Source of the DNA: Alphaproteobacteria bacterium
GTDB lineage: Bacteria; Pseudomonadota; Alphaproteobacteria; Puniceispirillales; Puniceispirillaceae
DNA length: 8,689 nucleotides
Assembly: GCA_009936885.1 (NCBI GenBank)
Contig: JAACDT010000079.1
Coordinates: forward strand, 1 to 8,689
Direction of reading: 5' to 3'
How positions within the stretch are numbered: position 1 is the first letter of the stretch; every line of letters begins with the position of its first letter. Positions 1 to 6,302 of this stretch are shown piece after piece. The translations under genes were made by a program, and so were the position numbers. The notes below the pieces were generated by a model, which saw only the letters and a list, made by a program, of their open reading frames with translations, was not told the DNA's origin and ran no database searches.

Positions 1-71
1 AGAATTTTATGATGGATATTATTTATGAATTGGTGTTTGTCTTTTAATAAGAACGGGTTGTTTTAAAAAAA

Positions 72-1070
72 TCATGTCAAATGTGCTTTAAACCTTTCGC
101 GCTGACCCACTACAACCGCCATTGTCACACTCGCCGCGAAGATGACCATCTCAAATGTTATTAATTCATTTAATAACCAGAATGATATAAATAATGTAAT
201 GAATGGTTGAAGAAATTGTAATTGACCAATTGTTGCGATGCCGCCCCTGGATAGAGCAATGCTCCACAAACAATTGCCTATAAACATCGAAAAAAGCCCT
301 AAATAAATCACTCCCCAAAATGATCTTCCATGTTGGATAGCATCGCTGATAGCAAGATTGCTTGGCCAGAGAAAAAAAGTAAATAAAATGGAAACTGGCG
401 CAGTCAAGCATAATCCCCATGATATTACAGTGAATCCAGACATATGTTTGTTGAGTGCAGCACTTTTTGTATATCCTACCGCAGCGCAAAAACAAGCTAT
501 GAAAAGCCAAAAATTGCCAAGCATTATATTTTGGGAGGTATTTGTTAGGCTGTAAGTCTGAGAAAAGTGTGATTTAAGCATAAAGCTTGTTACTAAGAAT
601 GCCGCTACGATTGAGCATGCCCAAAACAAAATGGGTGGGCGCTCTTTAGCAATTAAAACTCCGGCTGCAGATAAAAATAATGGCAACATAGCCAAAACTA
701 CAGCGCTATATGAGCTTGATACATTAGCAAGCGCAAAAGCAACGGCTCCAGGAAAACCAAAAACAAGCATCATGCCAACAAATAATAAATCGCGCATTTG
801 AGCTATTGAAGGAATGTTGGTAATTATAATTGGAGAATGATTTATTTCTGGCTCTTCTGATTCCATTAAAATCTTTCTTTTTTGTTCATTGAAGAAAAAA
901 GTGGTTATGATAAAAATTAGAGCAAATATGCTAGCGCTTGATGCGCGTAAGCATGTTGCAAGTATGGGAGGATATAAATCAAGAGCCAATTTGGTTGCTG
1001 GGAATGTTCCAGCAAACATTATCACCGCCATTATCCCAATACTAATTGATAACGTTTGAGAGGCATGCAT
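72..1070 (-). CDS. DMT superfamily (EamA-type) permease, substrate unknown
   Basis: A 332-residue inner-membrane protein with about ten hydrophobic helices, roughly at residues 8-24, 34-58, 95-115, 121-142, 147-165, 184-201, 212-233, 251-271, 280-299 and 303-323. This is the two-times-five-helix layout of drug/metabolite transporters. Each half ends in a recognisable EamA pattern: a Leu/Pro helix followed by a charged KER (residues 142-144) or NE (301-302) and another helix. Family members usually export metabolites, amino acids or drugs; the substrate here cannot be read from sequence. The loop between helices 2 and 3 (about 61-92) is long and charged (NEQKRK, ESEEPE), which is unusual for the family. 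The first ATG is kept because it sits a few residues before helix 1; the Shine-Dalgarno is weak (AGAGA, about 12 bases upstream). The gene is divergent from the ABC operon. Family confident, function open. Confidence 0.9.
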   Translation of the reverse strand: MHASQTLSISIGIMAVIMFAGTFPATKLALDLYPPILATCLRASSASIFALIFIITTFFFNEQKRKILMESEEPEINHSPIIITNIPSIAQMRDLLFVGMMLVFGFPGAVAFALANVSSSYSAVVLAMLPLFLSAAGVLIAKERPPILFWACSIVAAFLVTSFMLKSHFSQTYSLTNTSQNIMLGNFWLFIACFCAAVGYTKSAALNKHMSGFTVISWGLCLTAPVSILFTFFLWPSNLAISDAIQHGRSFWGVIYLGLFSMFIGNCLWSIALSRGGIATIGQLQFLQPFITLFISFWLLNELITFEMVIFAASVTMAVVVGQRERFKAHLT

Positions 1071-1080
1071 CTGGTTTTTA

Positions 1081-1093
1081 AATCTCTGAGATT
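1081..1093. promoter_or_regulatory. 13-bp perfect dyad, candidate operator of the DMT gene
   Basis: AATCTC-T-GAGATT is a perfect inverted repeat with 6-bp arms around a single central base. Weaker AT symmetry continues outward. It lies 11 bp upstream of the DMT start codon and just downstream of the candidate minus-strand -10 box at 1108-1103, so it would cover roughly +4 to +16 of that transcript. That is a normal place for a repressor site. No regulator gene is present in the window and I recognise no known consensus. A chance palindrome of this length in AT-rich DNA is possible. Confidence 0.35.
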
Positions 1094-1102
1094 AATAAAA
1101 AA

Positions 1103-1130
1103 ATTATAGACAAGTGGTAAATAATGCAAT
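1103..1130 (-). promoter_or_regulatory. Candidate promoter for the DMT permease gene
   Basis: Read on the minus strand, a perfect TATAAT (-10) occupies 1108-1103. A moderate -35, ATTGCA, lies at 1130-1125, separated by 16 bp. This would give a transcript starting near 1096 with a leader of about 26 nt. The -10 is convincing, but the -35 matches weakly and the region is AT-rich, so this is a prediction only. Confidence 0.35.
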
Positions 1131-1133
1131 GTG

Positions 1134-1148
1134 TTTACGTTTCGTAAA
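1134..1148. promoter_or_regulatory. 15-bp dyad in the divergent region, candidate operator
   Basis: TTTACG-TTT-CGTAAA is a perfect inverted repeat with 6-bp arms and a 3-bp spacer, followed at 1151-1159 by a run of nine A. It lies just upstream of the candidate DMT -35 and about 100 bp upstream of the binding-protein start codon. A regulator bound here could affect both divergent units. The regulator is unknown; no transcription factor is encoded in the window. Confidence 0.35.
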
Positions 1149-1159
1149 TTAAAAAAAAA

Positions 1160-1214
1160 TATAATCGATAAAACTTGCACCATTTTAATTCTGACTTTAC
1201 CCTAACTGGATAAT
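1160..1214 (+). promoter_or_regulatory. Candidate promoter region of the ABC importer operon
   Basis: Two possible -10 boxes precede the binding-protein gene: a perfect TATAAT at 1160-1165 and GATAAT at 1209-1214, the second giving a leader of about 25 nt. Neither has a good -35 at 16-18 bp. A TTGCAC at 1175-1180 is not correctly spaced to either, although it is 17 bp from a poor TACCCT at 1198-1203. A promoter is expected because this is the first gene of the operon, but its exact position is unresolved. Confidence 0.25.
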
Positions 1215-1245
1215 CGTTTTAAAAATATTAATAAAGGGGAGAAGT

Positions 1246-2889
1246 ATGCAAAAATTATTAATTATTACTCAAACCATTTTATTGGGTATTTTCCTATCTG
1301 TTGGAGCGCAGGCTCAGGCAGTTAAGAATCCTGGTATTTTGGTCCATGCTGCAGATGATGAAGCAACTACACTAGACCCAGCTCAAGTTGAAGCAGGTGA
1401 AGGTGGGGAAACTGTTATTTTGCAGGTTTATGATAGACTTTTAGAGTTTGGCCCTTCTGGTCCACAGTTGATTCCTGGCCTTGCGTCAACAGTTCCAACT
1501 ATTGCGAACGGAATGATCAGCGAAGATGGGATGACTTATACCTTTAAAATCAGAGAAGGCGTTGTGTTTCATGATGGAACAGATTTAACAGCTGACGACG
1601 TTAAGTTTTCTTGGGATAGAATCGTTGAAATGGACTTGCCTGAAGGTCAGGCAGGAGTTATTGCCGACATTGTTACCGACACAAAAGTTATTGATGATTA
1701 TACTTTCCAGGTAACTTTGTCTGGACCGAGTGCTAGCTTTTTGAACAGCACAGTTGTCTCAATGGCAGCATCAATTGTTAGTCAAGATGCAGTAATGGCT
1801 AATGGCGGTGTGGTTGCTGGAGAGCCAAACGAATACATGGCACAAAATGTTGCTGGAACAGGTCCTTATAAATTAAAGGCATGGAATCGTGGAGAAAATA
1901 TTCTTCTCGATATAAATGAAAACTATTGGGGAGAAAATGCAAAGCTAGCAGCGCGGATCGAAATCGGCGCCGAGCCTGATGTTCGTGTTCTAGGTCTTCG
2001 TGCTGGAAATTATGATACGATAGAAACCGATCCTTCATTTGTTGCAGATATCGAAGGGGCTGATGGGGTAACACTCCATACTGGTGGCTTGTTGCTTGAG
2101 CCTATTCATGTTGGCTTTAATTTGAACATTCCTGAGGGTTCACTTCCGAAAGAAGATACCATTCCAACTGATTTTTTTCATGACCCTAGAATTCGTCAGG
2201 CTTTTAACTACGCATTTGATTATGATGCGTTTTTATACGGTCCTTTAGCTGGGTTTGGACAATTCAATCCGCATTATTTGCCAATCGGTATTTTTGGACA
2301 TGATGCGGATGCCCCAGTTTATGGTGCTCAAGACAAAGCCAAAGCCGAAGCATTGTTCAGAGAAGCCGGTTACTGGGATAAGGGTTTTTCTGTTTCTGTG
2401 ATAACTGAGGAATCTAACTTGTTTGCAGATGCAGCGCTGGTTCTTAAAGACTCTATGGAGGGTATGAACCCGAATTTTAGAATCAATGTTCTTGCGGTTG
2501 CAGAGGCTGTTTTTGATGAAGCGCATGCTCAAAATCCAATTGAATATGCAATGTGGGTTAAAAACGCAGATCCATTTGCCGACCCACATCCATATATGAG
2601 CGCTTATCAGCATCCCGACGGTGAGTGGGGCGAAGTGCACGGTTTTGCCAATGGCTATCGTAATCCAGAGAAAATTGCTGAGTTAATTGACGGCGCTTCT
2701 ATCGAATTAGACGTAGATAAAAGAGCGGCAATGTATTCCGAACTTCAGAGATTATTGTTTGATGATCCAATGTGGCTAATAACTGCTCAGGAAGGCGTTA
2801 CAATGGCCTATCGCAGTTGGGTAAAAGGTTTCCAAATGAATCCATTATGGCCTCGTCCTAGTTTGAGGTTCGCATATTTAGACAAATAA
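1246..2889 (+). CDS. ABC transporter periplasmic substrate-binding protein (SBP family 5)
   Basis: A 547-residue solute-binding protein of the peptide/nickel class (SBP_bac_5, DppA/OppA-like). It has a classical Sec signal peptide (residues 1-25: MQK, hydrophobic stretch, then AQAQA) with probable cleavage after AQA. There is no lipobox cysteine, so the mature protein should be free in the periplasm, fitting a Gram-negative host. Family hallmarks include TTLDPA (41-46), the YTFKIREGVVFHDGT segment (98-112) followed by LTADDVKFSWDR (114-125), GTGPYKLKAW (204-213) and the DPRIRQAFNYAFD region (313-325). Full length for the family. The start is supported by a strong ribosome binding site (AAGGGGAG, 1234-1241) just upstream. 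First gene of the importer operon. The ligand is not deducible: relatives bind di- and oligopeptides, but also opines, nickel chelates, haem or glutathione. Confidence 0.95.
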   Translation: MQKLLIITQTILLGIFLSVGAQAQAVKNPGILVHAADDEATTLDPAQVEAGEGGETVILQVYDRLLEFGPSGPQLIPGLASTVPTIANGMISEDGMTYTFKIREGVVFHDGTDLTADDVKFSWDRIVEMDLPEGQAGVIADIVTDTKVIDDYTFQVTLSGPSASFLNSTVVSMAASIVSQDAVMANGGVVAGEPNEYMAQNVAGTGPYKLKAWNRGENILLDINENYWGENAKLAARIEIGAEPDVRVLGLRAGNYDTIETDPSFVADIEGADGVTLHTGGLLLEPIHVGFNLNIPEGSLPKEDTIPTDFFHDPRIRQAFNYAFDYDAFLYGPLAGFGQFNPHYLPIGIFGHDADAPVYGAQDKAKAEALFREAGYWDKGFSVSVITEESNLFADAALVLKDSMEGMNPNFRINVLAVAEAVFDEAHAQNPIEYAMWVKNADPFADPHPYMSAYQHPDGEWGEVHGFANGYRNPEKIAELIDGASIELDVDKRAAMYSELQRLLFDDPMWLITAQEGVTMAYRSWVKGFQMNPLWPRPSLRFAYLDK

Positions 2890-2898
2890 TATTTAAAA

Positions 2899-2943
2899 AG
2901 GTCAACCGCACTTATAGATGCGAAAGTATCTTGTGGTTGACCT
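2899..2943 (+). promoter_or_regulatory. Bulged RNA stem-loop with GAAA tetraloop between SBP and permease genes
   Basis: Bases 2899-2910 pair with 2932-2943 to give a 12-bp stem with one G-U wobble. Bases 2916-2921 then pair with 2926-2931 (six pairs, one G-U), closing a GAAA tetraloop at 2922-2925 on a C-G pair. The two stems are separated only by a 5-nt bulge on the left (2911-2915). The hairpin begins 9 bp after the SBP stop codon. It is followed by a C/T-rich stretch rather than a run of T, so it does not look like a strong intrinsic terminator. A stabiliser of the SBP mRNA 3' end or a partial attenuator is the likeliest role, by analogy with other importer operons that make excess binding protein. 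Confidence 0.6.
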
Positions 2944-3057
2944 CTTCCTCCTTAAATCAATATCCCTTTGAAAAAACAAATTAAGGGCTTTACTAAAATT
3001 GTTGTGAGAAAATTCATTTAATACATATGCTTCGCGCACTTCTAAACGGAATAAATT

Positions 3058-4071
3058 ATGCAAATTAGAGATTATATTATTCGGCGACTATTAGTTTTGC
3101 CTGTTTTGATCATTGGTACATCAATAATTGTTTTCGCGCTTACTCGGATAGGGGGATCTCCTATCGGAATCTACCTCTCTCATGAGATGAACCCCGCAGA
3201 AGTACAAGAAATGAAGGAGAGATTTCATTTGGATAAGCCAGTGCCTGTGCAATATTTTTATTGGATTAAAGGCGTAACTCAAGGTGACCTTGGGTGGTCG
3301 GGTGTTGCTTCGGCTCCAGTTGTTGACGTGTTTCCCAAGAAGTTTGCAGCCACCATGGAACTCGCCATCGCAGCAGGTATAGTTGCAGTGTCTCTTGGAA
3401 TTGCTTTAGGAACCTTTGCAGGCGCAAGGCGCAACAAACTTGCTGACCATATAATCAGAGTAGTATCTGTAAGTGGAGCCAGTATGCCGCTTTTTTGGTT
3501 TGCTATCTTATTGTTAATTATTTTTTGGGTCTGGCTTGGTTGGTTTCCCATCGGCAGAAGTGACCCCAATTTATTCGAGGCTATACCGCACCCAACTGGT
3601 TTTTATACTATTGATGCTTTATTAGCAGGGAATTTCGCCGCGTTTAGGGATGCGGTTTGGCACCTAATTATGCCAGCTGTGGCTTTAGGCTATGGTGCAA
3701 CAGCAATTATTGCTAGAATGATGCGCTCTTCTCTTATTGAAGAATTACAGGAAGATTATGTGGATGCTGCAAAAGCAAAAGGCCTCGCAGAGCGAGTCGT
3801 TCTAAAAAAACATGCACGAAGAAATGCGCTTATTCCAACTGTAACGGTTATCGGATTAACCTTTGGATTTTTGCTTCAGGGAACAGTTGTAGCAGAAATC
3901 ATCTTTCGTTGGCCTGGTTTAGGGCGTTGGATGGCTTCGGCTGTCCTTCGCGGAGACCAGGCAACTATTATGACATATGTTATGTTTACAAGTATCTTGT
4001 TTTTGATTGTGAATCTGGTCGTGGATATTATTTACGCAAATCTAGATCGACGCGTTGTTTTAGGAGAGTAA
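3058..4071 (+). CDS. ABC importer permease subunit, DppB/OppB-like
   Basis: A 337-residue integral membrane subunit forming half of the transport channel. The N-terminus (YIIRRLLVLPVLIIGTSIIVF, residues 6-26) is the family's first helix preceded by basic residues. Next comes a periplasmic loop with the typical LDKPVPVQYFYWI (58-70) and GDLGWS (76-81). Further helices lie near 98-122, 140-163, 202-224, 262-283 and 303-326. The cytoplasmic EAA coupling loop is clear at about 232-261 (DYVDAAKAKGL, then LIPT), the docking site for an ATPase. Length is normal for DppB. A Shine-Dalgarno-like ACGGA (3046-3050) lies 7 bp before the ATG. The gene ends 1 bp before the next start, so the two are probably translationally coupled. 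Confidence 0.95.
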   Translation: MQIRDYIIRRLLVLPVLIIGTSIIVFALTRIGGSPIGIYLSHEMNPAEVQEMKERFHLDKPVPVQYFYWIKGVTQGDLGWSGVASAPVVDVFPKKFAATMELAIAAGIVAVSLGIALGTFAGARRNKLADHIIRVVSVSGASMPLFWFAILLLIIFWVWLGWFPIGRSDPNLFEAIPHPTGFYTIDALLAGNFAAFRDAVWHLIMPAVALGYGATAIIARMMRSSLIEELQEDYVDAAKAKGLAERVVLKKHARRNALIPTVTVIGLTFGFLLQGTVVAEIIFRWPGLGRWMASAVLRGDQATIMTYVMFTSILFLIVNLVVDIIYANLDRRVVLGE

Positions 4072-4072
4072 T

Positions 4073-5005
4073 ATGTCACAAGACTTAAAAACTAGCTCTG
4101 TCGCCATCGAGGGTTTGAATGATTCCGCGTTGAAGGTTCGCCTAAAGCGTAATCTTGAAATTATACAAAATGTGCTAGAAAACCCAACTACTGTAATCGG
4201 TCTAATAATTGTTATATTGATGCTTTTGATGGCATTGCTTGCGCCAATAATTACAGAGCCCAATATGCCAGATCCATATCAGATGCCACGTGACTGGAAA
4301 GCTGCGCGTTCTGCGCCACTCACTCCTGGGCATGTCCTTGGCACCACCAACCGAGGTGGAGATGTGTTTTATGGCGTTGTTTGGGGGGCAAGAACATCTC
4401 TTAAATTGTCTCTTATAGTGGTTTGTCTAACAGTTGTAGTTGGTGTTACGATTGGAAGTATTGCTGGCATTGTTGGTGGAAAAGTTGATGAAATCTTAAT
4501 GCGTGTTGTTGACGTTTTTTTATCTATCCCAGAACTTATTTTTGCATTAGCTATAGCCGCAATATTGGGTCCCTCCTTTACCAACATTATATTGGCACTG
4601 GTGGTTGTTTTTTGGGTGAAATATGCTCGAATAATGCGGGCTCAGGTCATCAGGATTAAACAACGTGAATATGTCGATGCAGCTAGAGTAATGGGTGACT
4701 CAAAAATGCAGATATATTTAAAGGACATTCTTCCTAATTCATTTAGTCCGGTAATGGTGCAAGCAACTTTAGACATGGGCAATATTGTTCTGGTTGGCGC
4801 AACTCTCTCGTTTATTGGATTGTCCGAAGCAGGTATAGCAGAATGGGGTGTCCTGGTTTCAGAGGGACAGGCTGGCATTTCTGCAGGCAGATGGTGGGCA
4901 TCTACTTTTCCAGGATTGATGGTATTTTTATGGGCACTCGCCTTTAATTTGGTTGGGGATGGTCTTCGTGATGTATTAGACCCGAGAACTGAGACTAAGA
5001 GGTAA
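4073..5005 (+). CDS. ABC importer permease subunit, DppC/OppC-like
   Basis: A 310-residue second permease subunit, partner of the preceding DppB-like protein. A cytoplasmic N-terminal tail of about 40 residues leads into helix 1 (about 41-61). A short extracytoplasmic segment with LGTTNRGGDVF (89-99) follows, a variant of the LGTDxxGRD motif typical of DppC. Further helices lie near 112-135, 145-165, 168-183, 233-250 and 277-296. The EAA coupling loop is at about 198-222 (REYVDAARVMG, then ILPN). The C-terminus GDGLRDVLDPRT is characteristic of the family. Length is normal. The ribosome binding site AGGAGAG (4062-4068) lies inside the end of the upstream gene, 4 bp before the ATG, and only 1 bp separates the genes. 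Confidence 0.95.
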   Translation: MSQDLKTSSVAIEGLNDSALKVRLKRNLEIIQNVLENPTTVIGLIIVILMLLMALLAPIITEPNMPDPYQMPRDWKAARSAPLTPGHVLGTTNRGGDVFYGVVWGARTSLKLSLIVVCLTVVVGVTIGSIAGIVGGKVDEILMRVVDVFLSIPELIFALAIAAILGPSFTNIILALVVVFWVKYARIMRAQVIRIKQREYVDAARVMGDSKMQIYLKDILPNSFSPVMVQATLDMGNIVLVGATLSFIGLSEAGIAEWGVLVSEGQAGISAGRWWASTFPGLMVFLWALAFNLVGDGLRDVLDPRTETKR

Positions 5006-5009
5006 AATT

Positions 5010-6230
5010 ATGTCACCAGATACAGCATATACATCCGATTCTTTGTCAGAAAATTTAATAGCTTCTGTTACGAATCTCAAAGTATACTTTCAGTCAAAGC
5101 AGGGAATGGTGCATTCCGTTGATGGTGTTAGCTTTGACATTGTTGATGGTGAAATGATGGGGCTAGTCGGTGAGACTGGATGTGGTAAAAGTGTAACTGC
5201 TCGCTCATTCATGCAGTTAATTCAAACCCCTCCGGGAGTGCTGGCTGGTGGTAAAATTCTGTTTAAGAGTCAGAAGAATTGTAATAAATGTGATGGGGCC
5301 GGATGTGTTGCGTGTTCAAAGACTGGAAAAAATATTTTAGATCTATTGAGCTTGTCGGAAAGTCAGATTCGTGAATTGAGAGGTGAGCGTATTGCGATGA
5401 TTTTTCAGGATCCAGGAAAGGCACTTAATCCTGGACTTACCATTCGCACACAATTAGCAGAAGTGTTTCAGGAACATCGTGAAAATGATGTATTTAAAAA
5501 GGCTGGTATTACTAATAATTTAGATGGAATAAATGGGTACTTACTAAAAAAATATATTCGTCAGGAACTTAATTTAATTACAAAATTGATGTTGAAGTTT
5601 CCGCCATTTAGTGGTTTTCGGAAAAAAGTTGATAAGGCAATAGATGGCCTTGTAACCGAAGCTCTATCAGAAACACAAATTCCAAATCCAAACAAAATTA
5701 TGGAACGTTATCCGCACGAGCTATCAGGTGGAATGAAACAACGAGTTATGATTGCACAAGCAATTGCTTGTAATCCAGATTTGCTCATTGCTGACGAGCC
5801 AACAACTGCACTCGATGTGACAGTACAAGCAAGGGTTTTGGACCTCATTAAAGATTTGCAAAAGCGTCATCAAACATCCGTATTATATATCAGCCATGAT
5901 TTGTCTTTGGTGCGCCGAATTTGTGATAGAGTGGCAGTTATGTATGCTGGAAAAATCGTTGAAACTGGTGATGCAGAGACAATTTTCAATAATCCAAAGC
6001 ACCCTTACACTCAAGGCTTAATCAAAGCATTGCCTTCCATGACGCATGAGCGCGGAAAGCTGGAGGCAATTGAAGGTATGGTTCCTGAATTAATTAACCC
6101 AAAAACGGGGTGCCGGTTTGCTAGCAGATGTAAACAGAAAAAATCCAATTGTGAAAATAATGATCCAGAACTAAAGGTTTTATCTAATAAAGATAAATCG
6201 CATAAAGTATCATGCTTTTTGTATGAATAA
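5010..6230 (+). CDS. ABC importer ATPase, DppD/OppD-like, with Cys-knuckle and helical-domain insertions
   Basis: A 406-residue cytoplasmic ATPase energising the importer. Visible motifs: Walker A GETGCGKS (54-61), Q-loop FQDP (132-135), signature LSGG (238-241), Walker B LLIADEP (258-264), D-loop ALD (267-269) and switch His296, so it should be catalytically competent. The C-terminal oligo_HPY region has Cys368, Cys374, Cys381 and Cys402, the spacing of the Fe-S-type motif known in this family. It is about 80 residues longer than E. coli DppD (327). The surplus is in two places. One is a segment near 86-110 with Cys91-x2-Cys94-x4-Cys99-x2-Cys102 in a CxxCxGxGCxxC arrangement. The other is a lysine-rich, helix-prone insertion of about 45 residues near 157-212, between Q-loop and signature. 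Only 4 bp separate it from the upstream permease; AAGAGG (4997-5002) is the ribosome binding site. Confidence 0.94.
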   Translation: MSPDTAYTSDSLSENLIASVTNLKVYFQSKQGMVHSVDGVSFDIVDGEMMGLVGETGCGKSVTARSFMQLIQTPPGVLAGGKILFKSQKNCNKCDGAGCVACSKTGKNILDLLSLSESQIRELRGERIAMIFQDPGKALNPGLTIRTQLAEVFQEHRENDVFKKAGITNNLDGINGYLLKKYIRQELNLITKLMLKFPPFSGFRKKVDKAIDGLVTEALSETQIPNPNKIMERYPHELSGGMKQRVMIAQAIACNPDLLIADEPTTALDVTVQARVLDLIKDLQKRHQTSVLYISHDLSLVRRICDRVAVMYAGKIVETGDAETIFNNPKHPYTQGLIKALPSMTHERGKLEAIEGMVPELINPKTGCRFASRCKQKKSNCENNDPELKVLSNKDKSHKVSCFLYE

Positions 6231-6290
6231 AAAAACGGTCTAAACAAAATGGTTAATGATCCATGTTGATGTTAAGAAGATAAAAATTAA

Positions 6291-6294
6291 AGGA
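6291..6294 (+). promoter_or_regulatory. Shine-Dalgarno that fixes the GTG start of the second ATPase
   Basis: AGGA lies 8 bp before a GTG at 6303. The next in-frame ATG would be residue 130, beyond Walker A, so the GTG must be the start. The 72-bp gap before this gene, unlike the 1- and 4-bp gaps upstream, means it is translated independently from its own site. Confidence 0.7.
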
Positions 6295-6302
6295 TAACGA
6301 CA

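Noticed and set aside
42..67. AT inverted repeat (TTTTAA ... TTAAAA) downstream of the DMT gene
   Set aside because: All-AT arms of 6 bp would form an unstable hairpin; not a credible terminator.
2245..2640. Open frame of 131 codons on the minus strand inside the binding-protein gene
   Set aside because: It is the antisense shadow of a well-supported SBP coding frame and resembles no protein family; the same holds for other antisense frames within the seven genes.
2947..2953. CCTCCTT, identical to the 16S anti-Shine-Dalgarno core, after the hairpin
   Set aside because: Seven bases in a pyrimidine-rich tract, with no complementary strong ribosome binding site nearby to sequester.
2968..2999. 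Possible internal promoter before the first permease (TTGAAA, then TAAAAT)
   Set aside because: The spacer is 20 bp and the region is AT-rich; a match this weak is expected by chance.
6251..6271. Tiny ORF starting ATGGTTAATG in the gap between the two ATPase genes
   Set aside because: Six codons with no ribosome binding site and no recognisable leader-peptide features.
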